From assembly GCA_020881915.1 (NCBI GenBank), contig JAJFPB010000005.1, positions 1,860,001 through 1,924,000 on the forward strand: a stretch of DNA of 64,000 nucleotides, in the 5' to 3' direction. The notes beneath the pieces were generated by a model. It searched no databases, had not been told where the DNA came from, and was given only the letters and a program-made list of their open reading frames with translations. Positions within the stretch are counted from its first letter, which is position 1. Each line of letters starts with the position of its first letter. Shown in pieces: positions 1 through 13,675 of this stretch. The translations under genes were made by a program, and so were the position numbers. Source of the DNA: Paramyrothecium sp. XJ0827. Taxonomy: Eukaryota; Ascomycota; Sordariomycetes; Hypocreales; Stachybotryaceae.

Positions 1-245
1 GAGAATTGAAGCCATTACCAACATCACCACGTTCATGTTTTTGCCGCGGATAACTGCTCGTTGTGCGCCTTGATAATGCTTCAAATATGACTGCTCCATC
101 GCTAATGAGCTATGTGTTGTACAGACCACTAGGGATCCCTTGAAAACCCCCTTCTATCCGATCCGTGAGCCAGGTATAAGTGTTTCCCAATATTATAAAT
201 GCCGCTCCCTCCGCTGCTAACAATCCATCTCGACCCTTGCCACCA
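1..245. other. 3' flank of mot1, no gene seen
   Basis: No open frame or RNA signature is visible. The stretch lies directly downstream of the mot1 stop codon and probably holds its 3' UTR and polyadenylation site. Confidence 0.5.
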
Positions 246-3200
246 TCATCCCATCGTCTTCATGAAGTCATCTAGGTCGAAGCTCTCCTCGTACTGCTTG
301 TTGTCCCATAGCTCGCCCAAATCGTCAAGCCAAGCCTTTTTGCCTGGCTGACGCAAGACATCTCCGGTTTCGATATCCACCATGTCTTCTTCGCGGCCCT
401 CCATGCCGTGCTGTGGCTGGTCCGATATCAGGCTTGGGCCTGAATCGCCGAGGCTGAATAGATCCAGAATTTGATCTGTATCCATCGTAGCCAACCCGGC
501 GTTCTGTTGGTTGACGACCGTGGATGCGACATCAATCTTGAATCTCTGAAGGCTGAGGATCTTCTCTTCCAGTGTTCCACGTGTAATCAGACGATAAACG
601 TTGACCACCTTCTTCTGGCCAATTCTGTGGGCTCGATCCATGGCCTGCAGATCCTTCTGTGGGTTCCAATCGTGTTCCACGAAGATAACGGTATCGGCAC
701 CCGTGAGGTTTAGTCCGAGACCGCCTACACTCGTGGTGAGGAGGAGAACGTCGTACGAAGGGTCACTGTTGAACTTGTTGACGATGTCCTGGCGCTTACT
801 TGCCTCCACGGATCCGTCAAGTCGAAGATGTGATACTGACGGCAGCAATTCTTTGAGAACCTTGTTCTGGACCATGTCGAGCATTTCCTTCATCTGGCAG
901 AAAATGAGTGCACGATGCGGCTTGATAGGCTGGTACAAGGGGTCATTCGAGTCACCCTCGTCCCCACCGATACCGCAATCTACAAGGAGGTCCCGCAACG
1001 CGGTGAGCTTCGGGGCGTGCACCGGGTCCTCAATGGATGTGCCTTGCTTCTGCAATATCTTTTGCGTCTCGTCATACACGCTAGTGCCAGGCTTCATGAC
1101 CAAGGCTGGCGAGTTGCACAGCTTACGCATGTACTGAAGGGCCTGGAAGATGTGCTGCTTGGCATCCTTGTCGTCACGACCAGCCTCTGCCTGAATCTTC
1201 TTGCCTTGTTTCTTTGTGAAGTCGTCGAACAGTTTCTTCTGCAAGTCACTCATGTCGCAATAGTAGTTTTGCAGAATCTTCGGGGGCAGATCGTTCAGCA
1301 CCTCCTCCTTCAAACGTCGTAGTAAGAACGGAAGCACTTGCTTGTGCAGAGCTTCGATGGCCAAAGCTCCTGCTTCTTGCTCTTTGGACGAAGCTTTGCT
1401 GAATCGGCTGGCTGCGATGGGCTTCGCGAATCGATCCAGGAAAACCTTCTCCGCGCCCAAGAAACCCGGCATGAGGAAATCGAACAGCGACCAAAGCTCA
1501 AGGACGTTGTTCTGGATGGGTGTGCCCGTCAGGATCAAACGATGATTACTACTCAATCTTTTCACCGCCTGGGAAATTTTGGCTCGAGGGTTCTTGATGA
1601 GATGGCCCTCGTCAAGAACGACATAATTCCAATTGTGCTTTTCGAGGACGTCCGTATCGTTGCGACAGACATCGTAGGACGTAACGACAATGTCTGTATC
1701 CTCGAGTCTGTCTCGCATTGCTTTGCGTTCTGCCGGGGGTCCCACATAGGCCGTGACACTCAAGAAGGGGGCGTAGGTCTTCACTTCTTGCTGCCAATGG
1801 CCTGACAATGTTGGAGGGCAGACGATAAGTGAAGGCAGACGTCTCACATCCGGTGCCTGCGTCTTGGCATATTCTTCTGCACGTTGATGGTGATCGCTGG
1901 CCACTATGCAGAGCGTTTGCAACGTCTTGCCAAGACCCATGTCATCACACAATATGCCGTGGAGATGGTATTTGTTGAGGAAATGAAGCCAGTTGACACC
2001 CTCCTGCTGATAGGATCGCAGTTCAGCTTTGATAGCCACCGGTATTTGGAAGGGCTCAACTTTCTTGGGGTCGAGGAGCTGGGCAATGAACGTCCTTTCA
2101 CGATCCCGACCCTTCAGAAGCTCTTCGGACAAGCCGGGCGGGTCAGGAATACCAGCCTCAAGCGGTACCAGTTTCACAAGGGTTGCGAAGGAAGTCGTGG
2201 CGATGAGACGAACTTCGTTATCCGAATCGCTCATTCGGCCCAGGACGGGAACGATCAGGAAGATAACATATGGGAGAATGGCGTCGCCCATGACTGCTAT
2301 CAAGTGGTAGATGACTTCGATGGCACCTTGCCTGAACTTGACGTCGACAGGGTTGTTGATCAATGGAAGGACCTTCTCCACTAGAGCAGTCATGCCCTCC
2401 ACGGTGATGACACTGCAAATCGTGGCCATGCATTTCGCTGCCATGTAACGAAAGACGGACAGTTCGCACTGCAAGGCCTTGATGACCAGAGGTACCATCT
2501 CCATAACGAAAGGATGAAGTGCTTTGTCCAATGTTGGTGTTAGCGTTCTGATGAGAGACATGGCATCCACAACCTCTTGCCCAAACGTTTCTTCGGGATT
2601 CTTTGCCTCTGGTGGTAGCTCTCCACTGAAGGCTTTGGTTAGAGGCTCTGCCATGAACGTTCTCAGGCTAGGCACCTCTTCAAGGAGGGTCGCCTTGTAA
2701 TTTTTTGATAGTATTTCGAGGGCTTGTTTGGCACCTCTGCGGGTAATGCGAGCAGCCTTGGCTTCTCTTGCCCATTTAGCGGCATCGGCATGATCCACTC
2801 GGTCCTCTTCCTTTTGCATGGAAAGAATGCAATCAGTCTTGCTGGCGTGGACCGGGAACTCGGGTGTCTCCGCAACTTCGACGCAGGAGAATTTGACCAA
2901 GTTGGCGACAACCTTCTCGGCAGGGCCACGTCTTCCCTTTTCTGCGAAAAGCCGGACTAGGTTTGCGATGGTGTCTGCTGAGCGGTTCTGCAGAAGCTGG
3001 TTCTCTTCCAACTTGACGGAGTCCATGATGCCCTTAATGAGAGGGCTAGGCTTCTTCGGCAGGACATGCATAGCGACCATAGCACAGGCTGCACCGGCTT
3101 TGATTCGAGCGTCACGGCTGTCCTTGACTGCTTTGGCTTCTTCTATGGCGGTTCTGGTCACTTCTCGCGCCTCGGCAAGCTGCTGGCTAGAAATCAAGCG

Positions 3201-6174
3201 CTGACCGGGAGCCATCGCCTTTTTGAGTTTTTCATAGTCTTCACCAATGCATTTCTCTGCCGTCGCAATTGAGAAGGCGCTTGGGCCTGCTTCAGCTTCA
3301 CCTTGAACAACCACCGGCAATATCGGTAGCTTGCTGTGGGAGACTTTGCCATGATCGCGGAAGAGGTGGAGGAGTTGTTGGCACTGCGATCGAACTCTCT
3401 GGACAAAGCTAACGAGGTCTCGATAGGATGATGGCCGGTCCAGTTCGACAATACGTTGCATGTGATCTGTGTACCGAGAGACATCACCCGCCGCCTGGTG
3501 GTTCTTGGCATATTCGTCTACAACCAGACAAGCCGTGAGCTGCGTAGATGAATATGCTGAAGTGAAGCCTGGCACAAGAAGTGCGTCATACTCGTCGAGC
3601 TGGGAAGACGGCACCATGGACATGATGTAACCCATGGCCTTGGCAGCAGATGCTCTTGATCGTATTAGGGTATCAACTCCAACGAGATCAACATCACCTT
3701 GCATCATATGGCCATCAACATCGTGAGTGTGCGTAGTTGCGGCTGGCTCCTCCACCTTCGTTGATTTACGGCGTCGTTTGGCCGCCCTGTCTGAACCATC
3801 CGGTGACGACATCTTCCGTTGTACAGGCTGGAAACCAGGCATGGAGTATGTTCCCCCAGATGGTTTTTGGAATAGTGTGGCATTCATAGGAATGGGATTC
3901 CGGGACACCCCAATGGGGTGTAGAGTAAGCTGCATCAACGGATCTATGTGAGCCGCAAATTCATCAGCAAGAACTGAAGTGTCCTTGGCCAATGTCCGAA
4001 CAAGAGCTTTCCAGAGCTCCAGGCAGGTTTCGAGAGTTTCCGGGTCTCGTTCAACCAGTATATTTTGGAAAATTAGCCTGAGAATCCTTCCACTGAGCCA
4101 GCCTTGAGCAGTGTCGTCGCCAAGATTGGCGAAGGTGAGAAGCGCTTTCAAGACCGCCAAACGCACGGAGGTGATGGTATGTCTAAGGAAAGGATACAGG
4201 CGTGGAACGAGCAGTGTGAAGGAACGTTCCTCATCCTGGGCGGCTGATGCTTTCATAGCATCCAAGACTTGCGGAAAGCTGCAGAGGGTGGCAAGGAGAT
4301 CCATAATCTTTCCAGTGCTCGCGCTCAAGTCATCGCCGAGGTTCGATAGACTTTCCCAAACTATGTTGATAAGACCATCTAAAGCGGCTGGGCGCATAGT
4401 CACGAACTCTGCGGCCATTGGTATCAGCGTAGCCGCGCTGACTGAACGAACATCATCGTCTAGATCGCCCAGTCCTTTCATGACAGCGCTGATGACACCA
4501 TCAATCATATCGCCGTCTTTCAGGAGCAGATCTTTTCGAACCGCTACGACATAACGAAGGCCCACCATACCACCGTGGCAAACAGCCCAGATTGGTCGCT
4601 CGAGGTTCAAGTCCTGCTGCATTACCATACGGTACAGCACGCGGTATATATCATAGACAGACTCGGCGGGGACATGCTTCAAGACGGATCCCAATGACTG
4701 TCCGATAGTTTCGCGAATGGGGGCGACCGAGGTATCCGAACTGTAATCTGTGAAGCGATCTAGCATGAGAACGCAGCAAAGACGACAGGCGACATCGTCG
4801 AGCCACTTGCGGCTCAAGGCGTCGTTTTCTGCCCTGGTCTTGCCTGGCAATCTCCCTGCTCCACCGCCATGCACACGCACCACTTCTCGCAAACCCATAG
4901 CAGCGCCATGTCGTGTCTCCCAAGAGGGATCAAAGAGGTCGACTTTGAGATATTCACACAACCGCTCGTAGGGCCATTCGGCTCCTTCCATGGATTCCTC
5001 TGCCTCGAGTTCGGATTTTATGGGTAAGATGGGACCCTTGAACTCACTGACTACTTTGGTATCTTCGTCAAGGTCCGCAGGCCGATCCAAGCTGAAGTAA
5101 TCATTCATCTTGCCATTTTTCTTGGTTTCAGGGTCGGCAGTCGGCGTCTCATCCGCAAAGTTTTCAGAACCAGTCGTAGATCGCCGTAATGATAGGTCGA
5201 CAAATCCACCTTTGCCTTGCGATGCTTTCATGGCTTCCTTTTTTCGCTTTCGTTTCAGGACGTTGAGTTGCCGTGTGCTAAGTTGTGACTCGTCACCCAA
5301 CGGTGCTGCACCAGCGCCTCCGTCACCCTTCCCCTGACCATTACTACCAGTCGTCTCAAGAGGTGTCATGGGAACGGGTTGCGTGTCGAGGACTGGCACC
5401 TCTTCATCTTCAAACTTTCTTCCAAGCAGGCCCAGGCGGCCTACCAAGGTCTTCTTTTGGTGTTCGTGACGCGCCTGTGGGTCGAGGCCAGCAAGCCCGT
5501 ACTCGATGCCACCGCCCCGAAGAAGTACTCGGCCATATTGCAGGACATCTTCGACGTTCAGGGATCCAAGTTTGAGAAGATCGTCTTCATCGGCAATGCC
5601 CTGCTCTTTTTCTTCTTCCTTCTTGATGAGACCATTCTCGGCTGTATCTTCCTCTTTCTTTGGCTCGCTTGACGCATCCTCCGAGTTCGGGTCATAAAGC
5701 GGCGCGTAATCGACTATCTTGCCAATCGCCTTGGCCGCGGTGCTACGTGTCTCCCATTCCTTGTGGCGAAGATAAGGAACCACTCGCGAAAGAAGATTGA
5801 AGAGCTCATCCGGATGTTGCTTTTGCCAGTCGGCAAGTTGATTTACCGCAGTATCCCGGATTAGTCGCGTGCTCCCCGTCTCGAGGATGCTATGATAGGG
5901 TTAGCAGGGGCCCACACGAAGTCAGCTGCGATATTGAGATGATATGCTGCCAAGTCACAGAATGGTGACACCCATTGCATCACGTCGTGCCATTGGCTTG
6001 ATACTTCGGAGTGTAGCGGCCGCGAGGCCATAAATAGCCATAAATAGCCAGCAAAAGATGAGACGAAATGGCTGGGTGCGAGAGACTTACGTGACGAGCC
6101 GGTCGAGTCTGCAATAATTAGTTTGAATTCCGAAGTGAAGATCGGGCCTATTGGATGACATACCTGGAAGCCAT
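246..6174 (-). CDS. mot1: Mot1/BTAF1, TBP-associated Swi2/Snf2 ATPase
   Basis: Three coding exons: 6174-6164 (11 nt), 6108-6091 (18 nt) and 5889-246, giving 1,890 residues, close to yeast Mot1. The spliced N terminus reads MASRLDRLVTILETGSTRLI, the conserved Mot1 start; the large frame alone lacks it and has no ATG at its head. HEAT-type helical repeats fill the first 1,200 residues. A Snf2 ATPase follows: motif I DDMGLGKT near residue 1,325, the DEGH box, the GTPIQNN motif, then the helicase C domain ending in the RAHRIGQKK motif. The family strips TATA-binding protein from DNA using ATP in the nucleus and so redistributes TBP between promoters. An acidic/basic linker around residues 80-330 is low complexity, as in homologues. 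Confidence 0.97.
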
Positions 6175-6805
6175 GATGTTAAAGCGACAAACGAGCTATA
6201 TGAATCGAACTCATGACATCGTGGAAAGCCTGGATGTTTCTTGTTAGTGCTGGACCAATCGACTAAACGAATGCGTTTCACGAAGACTGTGTATGCTAAG
6301 GCGGATCGGCTTCTTGCTTGCTACGACGCCACGGACACAGACCAACATGCCTCGAGCCCATCATGAACAAGCGCCGCCTGCGCGGTACACCGGGTGGGGC
6401 CGCCGACGGATACGTGCATACGCCCGGATAGAGTGACGCAGATCACATCATCACAGTCCATACGCTATCGAAAATCCGATTGGCTTGAAAGCCGCGCGCC
6501 ATATTGTGTTGGAGCAGACTATGCGTCCTTGCGAACGCTGCCGGTGGGTTGTGGAACAACAAACACCAAGGAGAGGAGGAGGGTTGAAAAGCTATTGGAC
6601 AGTCTCGAGCGACGGCCAGGCCCGCTCGGTGGAGAATGGCGATGAGGATGGCATGAAAGATGAAGGGTGTGGGCACAAGCTACCCGTCTGCAAAATCGCC
6701 GTGGACGGGTGGAATCCCAGACCATGAGGCTATGCAATGTGGGCAAGTTGCTGGATACGCAGTATGCAAATGACAGGATACGACGTCGAGCAATGGTGGT
6801 GGAAA

Positions 6806-6825
6806 GATGTGATGTGATGTGATGT
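6806..6825. repeat. GATGT microsatellite, 4 units
   Basis: Four perfect tandem GATGT units upstream of mot1; a simple-sequence repeat with no evident role. Confidence 0.9.
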
Positions 6826-8040
6826 GATTCGATCCCAAGCAATCGGTTCAGTGCCACCTACTCAGCAATGGAACTGGGAGTGCTTTCTGTAAAGCGCAAA
6901 GCAAGTCGATATTTGTGTAGGAATGGAGGGAATGATGAGAAAAATGTGACAGAAATGAGAAGTGATGCTGATTTGATGATGCTCTTCTTTCCGCGTTCAA
7001 ACTTGAACGAGCTCGGAAAAGCCAAAAGCAGTGCAGGTGAGAGAAGGGGTCAACAAAACAGAGATAGCAGAGCAAAAGGATCATTCCGGCCAGGGTATCG
7101 CGGAATTCAAGGGAAGGAGCAAAGGAAAGATGCAACTGACATTGGATTGGTATATTGAGATGGACGGAGCGCTGGCGGTGAAAATAGGTAATTAATAATT
7201 AATGTTTGGGATGCTTGCAACGCAGCACGGTGGTGTATTGGTCTTTTGGTGGTAGTGGTGATGCGTCAGTCCTCTTTTTTGTGTTGGCTGGCTGGTTGGT
7301 TGGCTGCAGCTCTTGCTATGCGGTTGCGCGGCAGAAGTGGACAGCTGGCGAGCAGCTGGCGGCTGGCAGCTGGCAGATTTTGGCTGCCGGTCTGGAATTT
7401 GCTGCACGCGCCCGGGTCCTGCGTGGTCGCAGTGCAGACAATGCTGGGCGGGCTGGAAAGGCTGGAATTGACTGGGCTGGGAAAAATCGGGTGGAGGGCA
7501 GGCCCGGCTATTCATATGAAGTAGGCCTGTATTTTTATACATGGTGGGGCGCACGCGGCCCAAGGCTTGAACAGCCAAAAGGAGCCAAAGAGAAGCCAGG
7601 AAGCCAAAAGAGCTAAAAGAGCGTGGGCCAACGGCTTCCCTTGCTACCTGCTCTCGCTTAATCTCCCGCTCTAGGTACCCATTAGCGTCATTTCGCGGCT
7701 CCTCAACCCCAGCCAGCGACTGTGTCCAGTGCACCCAAAGCACCCTTCAAAGTGCGCCCACTGCTGACGGAGGCTGGGAAAGGACGCTTAACCCTTGACA
7801 AGCACTATTCCACCGCACACACTCACTCATCTGTCTTTTTTCTTGCCCCATCGGGATTGATGATCGCCCCGTAGGCAGCGATTCGTGGATGCCTTCCGGG
7901 GCGGATTCAGTCAGTGAAACCTCTTCTATTGGCCCGAACTCGGTTTTTCATCAATATCACTCTCACCTGCATCGATCCCAGGCTTTCGCGAAATATATAC
8001 AATGCAGAGTTGGCGGTAGTGTCAGTCATCTCATCTAGTG

Positions 8041-8125
8041 CTAAAGGTACATCACGCGTAATAAGGTCCCGTAAGGTAGGAATCTCGGATTCCGTGACCT
8101 TACCTCAGTACCTTAGGTAAGCTAC
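8041..8125. repeat. Cluster of AAGGTA/TACCTTA motifs
   Basis: Contains AAAGGTAC, TAAGGT, GTAAGGTAGG, CCTTACCT and the near-palindrome TACCTTAGGTA (8109-8119) within 85 nt. It belongs to the same motif family seen in other intergenic regions of this window. Confidence 0.7.
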
Positions 8126-9600
8126 CGACGTAAGTTCATTCGGTTTCTTGGAATTGGGAGACGGCATGCAATTTTTTCCCCGGCCTCCGTCGAAGCTCGT
8201 TGCACTATGATCTGTAAGCCCCACCCTTCCATGGCAAGGATTTTGATTATTTCCCCCCCAGCGCGTGCCCCTTCCACCACGTTGCAATTTTTTCTTGTGA
8301 AAGGGATTTTAGCTGTACGCTTCCGTCCGTGTCTTCGCATCTTGCGCTGCGGCTTACATGCAGGCGCATACCTCCTCGAAAGCTTTCGGATCGAGCAACT
8401 GGCACGAGTCTCTCGTGGGTAAAGATGATGGTGATGACGGAGTACCCGTTAAGTGTACGCTACACCACCCCTGGCGATAACATCCTTGCTTGCATGCATG
8501 CATGCCTGTCACTTTGAAAAGGAAACGTGCTTTGAGGTCGGATCAGCCGCTGTCGAGTGGATCCAATCCCAGTCCCGTTGCAAATCGTCTCAGCAACCAA
8601 GTACAGAGGTACTGGAGCAGACAGAGATCGCATCGACGTCCTCCCAATTATCCACTGTCTAATTCCCCTGTCCGGCTCCAGCTATCCGCTTTCGGCTTGT
8701 CTTCATCCTCCCCTCTGCGTGGCATCACGTCTTACTCGTGGCTCAGTGGTTTCCTTATAAGGTTTGTCCCTACAGTGGACCAGACGACAAGCTTTCGGCA
8801 TTCCAGTTCACCTGTGTGATTGATGTGGCCTGTCTTCATGTGTGTACTTGACGCGGCCTGTGGAATCGCCCAAAACCTTGATGGCTCTGGTTTTCTTGGG
8901 TCGGTGACCACCTACCCTAGGTCATTTTTACGGCGAACCTCCGGCGACTCCCGGATGTTCCAACTGTTGAACTGACATCAGGACATTGCAATGCAGTTCT
9001 CGGACACATTGGTGATCTCGATTTGTCCTCTTTCCTTTGCCCTTTCATGAATCATAATACGAATGGAAATGCTCTTCTAGTTTGGCAAGAGATTTGGGAC
9101 GTGAATCCTTTTCGCACTCAATGATAGTTTGTCCGCCGAAGGTCCGCACTTGTCTTACAACGAGGATTCCGTGCCATCTGAGATTGACAGCGCGGCTCTG
9201 ACAGCACGAAACAAGGCAAAAATCCCCTGCTAGCTGGGGCACCGTCAACCCTTTGAGAATTTCGCGCCTAGACGTGTCTGTATATTGGAAGTCACCACGC
9301 AAGCGATACCCAGCCTTGCCTGTGATGTCCTGCAGCGGGCCAACTCTCGCACCCAACGCTACAGAGCGCTGGAGAGGGTAGGAATACAGTTGTGATGTTC
9401 CTAAGTACCTTAACTGACCTTCCCTTAACAAATCACTTGAAAATGCAGAAGTATATCGGAGACGTAGAATAATGCTCGAACACCCGAAACCATGATTACA
9501 TATGGAGATAACATGATGCCGTATCTATCTTAAGTCGCGTAAAAGTTCCTACCACCTATGAGCTGTTGTCACGTACCTCATTGTGTACCTACTACTTACC

Positions 9601-9625
9601 TACCTTAGGTACCTGACCTAAGGTA
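9601..9625. repeat. Perfect 10-bp inverted repeat TACCTTAGGT/ACCTAAGGTA
   Basis: Left arm 9601-9610, five-base spacer, right arm 9616-9625; the arms are exact reverse complements. It sits about 290 nt upstream of the smc3 start codon, inside a wider cluster (9575-9700) with further GTACCT and GGTACC copies. It could be a protein-binding site or simply a member of a dispersed repeat family. Confidence 0.8.
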
Positions 9626-9910
9626 CCTTGGTCTCATTGCCCACTGCTGTTGAGTACAGTAGGTACCTAAAGTAGCACCCGTACCTGACACGGGTACTTT
9701 TAGCTTCCAAAGAAATCCTCCTGACTGGATTTTCAGGCACAAACACCCCAACTTTCCGACGCGCGCAGGTCCACCACGATCGCGGTCCAGAGACGCGTCG
9801 CAATTAACACACAGAAATCGCATCACAAGTAGCTCAACCGATTGTCGACCCGAGACTGTAAGCTTCCCGCTGCCCTCCCATGTCGCGCTTCAGCGCCAGC
9901 GCAGCCCATC

Positions 9911-12900
9911 ATGTACATCAAACAGATCATTATCCAGGGCTTCAAAAGGTATGCCGCCCCGCCATGTCACTGCCGCTCTTAGCTGACCCTATGCATAGCT
10001 ACAAAGACCAAACCGTTATTGAGCCTTTCTCGCCCAAAACCAATGTCGTTGTCGGTCGCAATGGCTCAGGCAAGAGCAACTTCTTCGCTGCCATGCGATT
10101 TGTACTCAGCGATGCCTATACACAAATGGGGCGCGAAGAGCGACAGGGTCTCCTGCACGAGGGCTCAGGCTCTGCCGTCATGTCGGCATATGTTGAAATC
10201 ATCTTCGACAACAGTGGCAACCGCTTCAACACTGGCACTCCCGAGGTAGTACTGCGCCGCACTATCGGCCTCAAGAAAGATGAATACTCGGTCAATCGCA
10301 AGATGGTCAGCAAGTCGGAGGTCATGCAACTGCTCGAAGGCGCGGGGTTCTCTCGATCAAACCCGTACTATATTGTTCCCCAAGGTCGCGTCACCGCCCT
10401 CACCAACATGAAGGAATCCGAGCGACTGAATCTGTTGAAGGAAGTCGCCGGAACATATGTGTACGAAGCCCGCCGTACCGAGTCGCTCAAAATCATGAAC
10501 GAAACCAACAACAAGCGGGAAAAGATTGACGAGCTTCTGGATTATATCAAGGAGAGGCTGAGCGAGCTAGAAGACGAAAAAGAGGAACTTCGAGGTTTTC
10601 AGGAGAAGGATCGCGAGCGAAGGTGCCTTGAGTACGCATACCACCATCGAGAACAGGTTACGGTTCAGGAAGCACTGGATGAGATCGACGCTGCGCGGCA
10701 GGATGGCCTCGACACAACCGATTCGAGCCGGACAGAGCTGCTGAGTGGCGAGAAGGCCATGGCCAAGCTCGATGCCGAGATTCAAAAGCACCAAAGGCAG
10801 ATGGAATTACTTCAAATTGACCGCCGCCAGCTTGAGGAAGATCGACGTGATCACGCCAAGACCCTCGCAAAGGTGGAACTCAAAGTCAAGAGTCTTTCTG
10901 AGGGGCAATCAGCCGAAGAACAAGCTCGCGCCCAGCACGCTGCTGAGTTGAGGTCGGTCCAAAAGGAGATTGCATCCAAAGAGAAGGAACTGAGCAAAAT
11001 CCTGCCGCAATTCAACGAAGCAAAGCAAAATGAGACAGATGTCAGGCGTCAATTAGACACGGCCGAAGCGTCAAGAGCTCGTCTTTTTGCCAAACAAAGT
11101 CGAGGCTCTCGGTTTAAGAACAAGGCAGAGCGAGATACTTGGCTGAGGCAAGAAATCAAGGAGCTCGAAATGACTATCAGCGCCCAAAAGGCAAACAAGA
11201 TTGATGCGGACGAAGAGGTGTCAAGAGTCCAGCAGGCAATCGCTCAGATTGAAAAGGAGGTCGCGGAACTACGTTCACGCCTAGCGAACTGGAGCGGAGA
11301 CAGAGCAGAGCTGGCAGAGCAAGCTACCAAGGCTCGTGATGCTCTGGACAGACTGAACGATGAGCGAAAACATATTCGTCGCGAGGACGATAAGTTGAGC
11401 ACCATCATCGCAAACACGCGCCAAGAAAAGGAGCATGCCGAAAGGGAAGTGGCGCATGCGATGGACGGAGCCACGGCACGGGGCCTCGCTACTATCCGTC
11501 GTCTTAAGCGGGAACAGAACATCCCTGGCGCTTACGGGACGCTGGCAGACCTTCTACAGGTCAGTGAAGCTTATCGACTACCTGTGGAACAGATAGCGGG
11601 GGCTAGTCTGTTTCATTATGTGGTTGACAATGCGGAAACGGCGACATACCTCGCAGATACCTTGTACAGGCAGCACGGTGGTCGTGTAACTTTCATGCCT
11701 CTCGCCCAGCTTCGCCCACGCCAGGTCAACTTCCCTAGGTCCAATGACGCAGTCCCCCTTATTAGCAAGATAACCTTCGACCCGGCATACGAGAAAGCAT
11801 TTCAACAAGTATTCGGAAAGACTGTGGTCTGCCCCAACTTAACCGTCGCTGCCCAGTATGCCAGGAGTCATGGCGTGGATGGTATAACAGTCGAGGGTGA
11901 CACCACCAATAAGCGTGGTGCCATGACTGGCGGTTTCATTGATCCACGAAAATCCCGTCTTGAGGCCGTCCAAGCAGCAAATAGGTTGCGAGATGAGTAT
12001 GAAAAGCTCATCGAGCAATCTCGCGAGATTCGAAGACAGATCGACCTAAAGGACCAAGAAATCACGAGTGCCATGTCTGAGGTCCAGAAACTCGAGCAAA
12101 AGCTCCGACAAGCCGAGGATGGCTTCGAGCCTTTGAAGCATGAACTGCGTAATAAGTCCGCCCATTTGGAAAATGAAAGAGTCCATCTCGACTCAGCCAT
12201 CAAAAGGCGCGACACGGTAGAGAAGAACATGAACGGATTCATGGAAGAAATTGCGGCACACGAGGCCGAGTTGGCAACAGATTTCAAGAAGAGCTTGACG
12301 CCAGCGGAAGAAGCGCAACTCGAGGGACTTACCGGAACAGTGCAGCAGCTACAGAAGCAGTGGAATGAGGTCAGCAATACCCGGCGAGATCTGGAGCGCA
12401 AAAAGCAGCTTTTGGAAGGCGACCTGCGTCAGAACCTTCAAATGAGACTAGACCAGCTCAACAGTCAGGCTTTCGAAAACTCCAACTCTGACACGGCTGT
12501 TGGAGGGTTGAAAGAGGTGCAAAGGGAGCTTAAGAAATCCCAGAAGGCACTACAGGCTACGGAGTCCGATCTCCAGCGTGTTGAATCCGCGTTGGATGAG
12601 GTGTCGCAGACACTGGAAAAACTTAGTGAAGAAAAGTCAGGATACGAGCAAGCCCAGAGCGAGATCTCAACAAGGATAGAGCGACAGCAGAAGAGGATGG
12701 AGAAGACACTTCAGCGAAAAGCTCTGTTGACTGCTCAGGCAGCGGAGTGTGCCAAGAACATTCGTGATCTTGGTGTTTTACCCGAAGAGGCTTTCGACAA
12801 GTACGAGAACATGGAAGCCAAGAATGTAAGCCCGATTGCACCCAAGAACCAGTGGAAGAATTGAGTTCTAACATCCTTTTAGATTACCTCGAAACTGAAG

Positions 12901-13675
12901 CGTGTCAACGAAGCGTTGAAGAAGTACAAGCATGTGAACAAGAAGGCGTTTGAGCAGTACAACAACTTCACGACGCAAGAGGAGCAGTTAATGAAGCGAC
13001 GAAAGGAGCTAGACGCCTCGCGTGCCTCTATCGAGGAGCTTGTTGAACATCTTGACAGGCGGAAGGACCAAGCAATCGACCGCACGTTCAAACAAGTCTC
13101 CAAGGAGTTTGCCACCATCTTCGAGAAGCTAGTGCCCGCTGGACACGGCCGACTGGTCATTCAACGAAGGACTGATCAACGGCAAGAACCAGATGAATCC
13201 GACGAAGAGGCTCGAGCAAGCGTGGAAAACTACATTGGCGTTGGCATCAATGTATCGTTCAACTCAAAGCACATGGACGAGCAACAAAGGATCCAGCAAC
13301 TCAGCGGTGGTCAGAAGAGTAAGCATTTCTTTTTTCCGCACGACCTTAAGTATACAGCTAACAAGTGACACTTCAGGTCTTTGCGCTCTTTGCCTCATCT
13401 TTGCCCTTCAACGCGCAGAGAGCAGCCCCATGGTGATCTTTGACGAGGTGGACGCCAACCTCGACGCCCAGTACCGTACTGCGGTCGCAGCCCTACTTGA
13501 GTCCATCTCGAACGAGTTCGGCACGCAATTCATCTGCACTACTTTCCGGCCAGAAATCGTCCAGGTGGCAGACAAGTGCTACGGTGTCACGTTCCGGAAC
13601 AAGACCAGCTCGATAAACTGTGTTAGCACTGAGGACGCCCTGGACTTCGTCGAGGGCCAGGCCAAGCCTGCTTAG
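9911..13675 (+). CDS. smc3: Smc3, cohesin SMC subunit
   Basis: Four exons: 9911-9948, 9999-12825, 12883-13318 and 13377-13675, giving 1,199 residues, the family's normal length. The first ATG of the long frame (9880) lies in a different frame from the true start; splicing from 9911 gives the conserved MYIKQIIIQGFKSY. Walker A GRNGSGKS is at residues 32-39. The Lys pair K105-K106, followed by Asp, matches the lysines acetylated by Eco1/ESCO to lock cohesin. Long coiled coils flank a hinge around residues 500-680. The ABC signature LSGGQKS is split by the third intron, and Walker B is IFDEVD. With Smc1 and kleisin it forms the ring that holds sister chromatids together. The Aspergillus name is sudA. 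Confidence 0.98.

Larger units (their letters stand above)
6175..9910. other. 3.7 kb intergenic region between divergent mot1 and smc3
   Basis: It should contain both promoters. The open frames here (the longest is 183 codons, minus, 7192-7743) are compositionally biased and carry no recognisable domain, so I call no gene. It holds a GATGT microsatellite (6806-6825), a TGCA run (8491-8504), and two clusters of the TACCTNAGGTA-type motif (about 8041-8125 and 9575-9700). A tRNA-like stretch near 6190-6290 does not fold properly. Confidence 0.6.

Noticed and set aside
6190..6295. tRNA-like stretch on the minus strand with an A-box-like TAGTCGATTGG and a B-box-like GTTCGATTC
   Set aside because: The acceptor stem pairs poorly, the D stem has two mismatches and no anticodon stem closes. 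At best it is a decayed relic in the mot1 promoter region.
7192..7743. 183-codon minus-strand frame
   Set aside because: Biased, Gln/Pro/Ser-rich translation without domain or conserved look, in a promoter region. Treated as chance.
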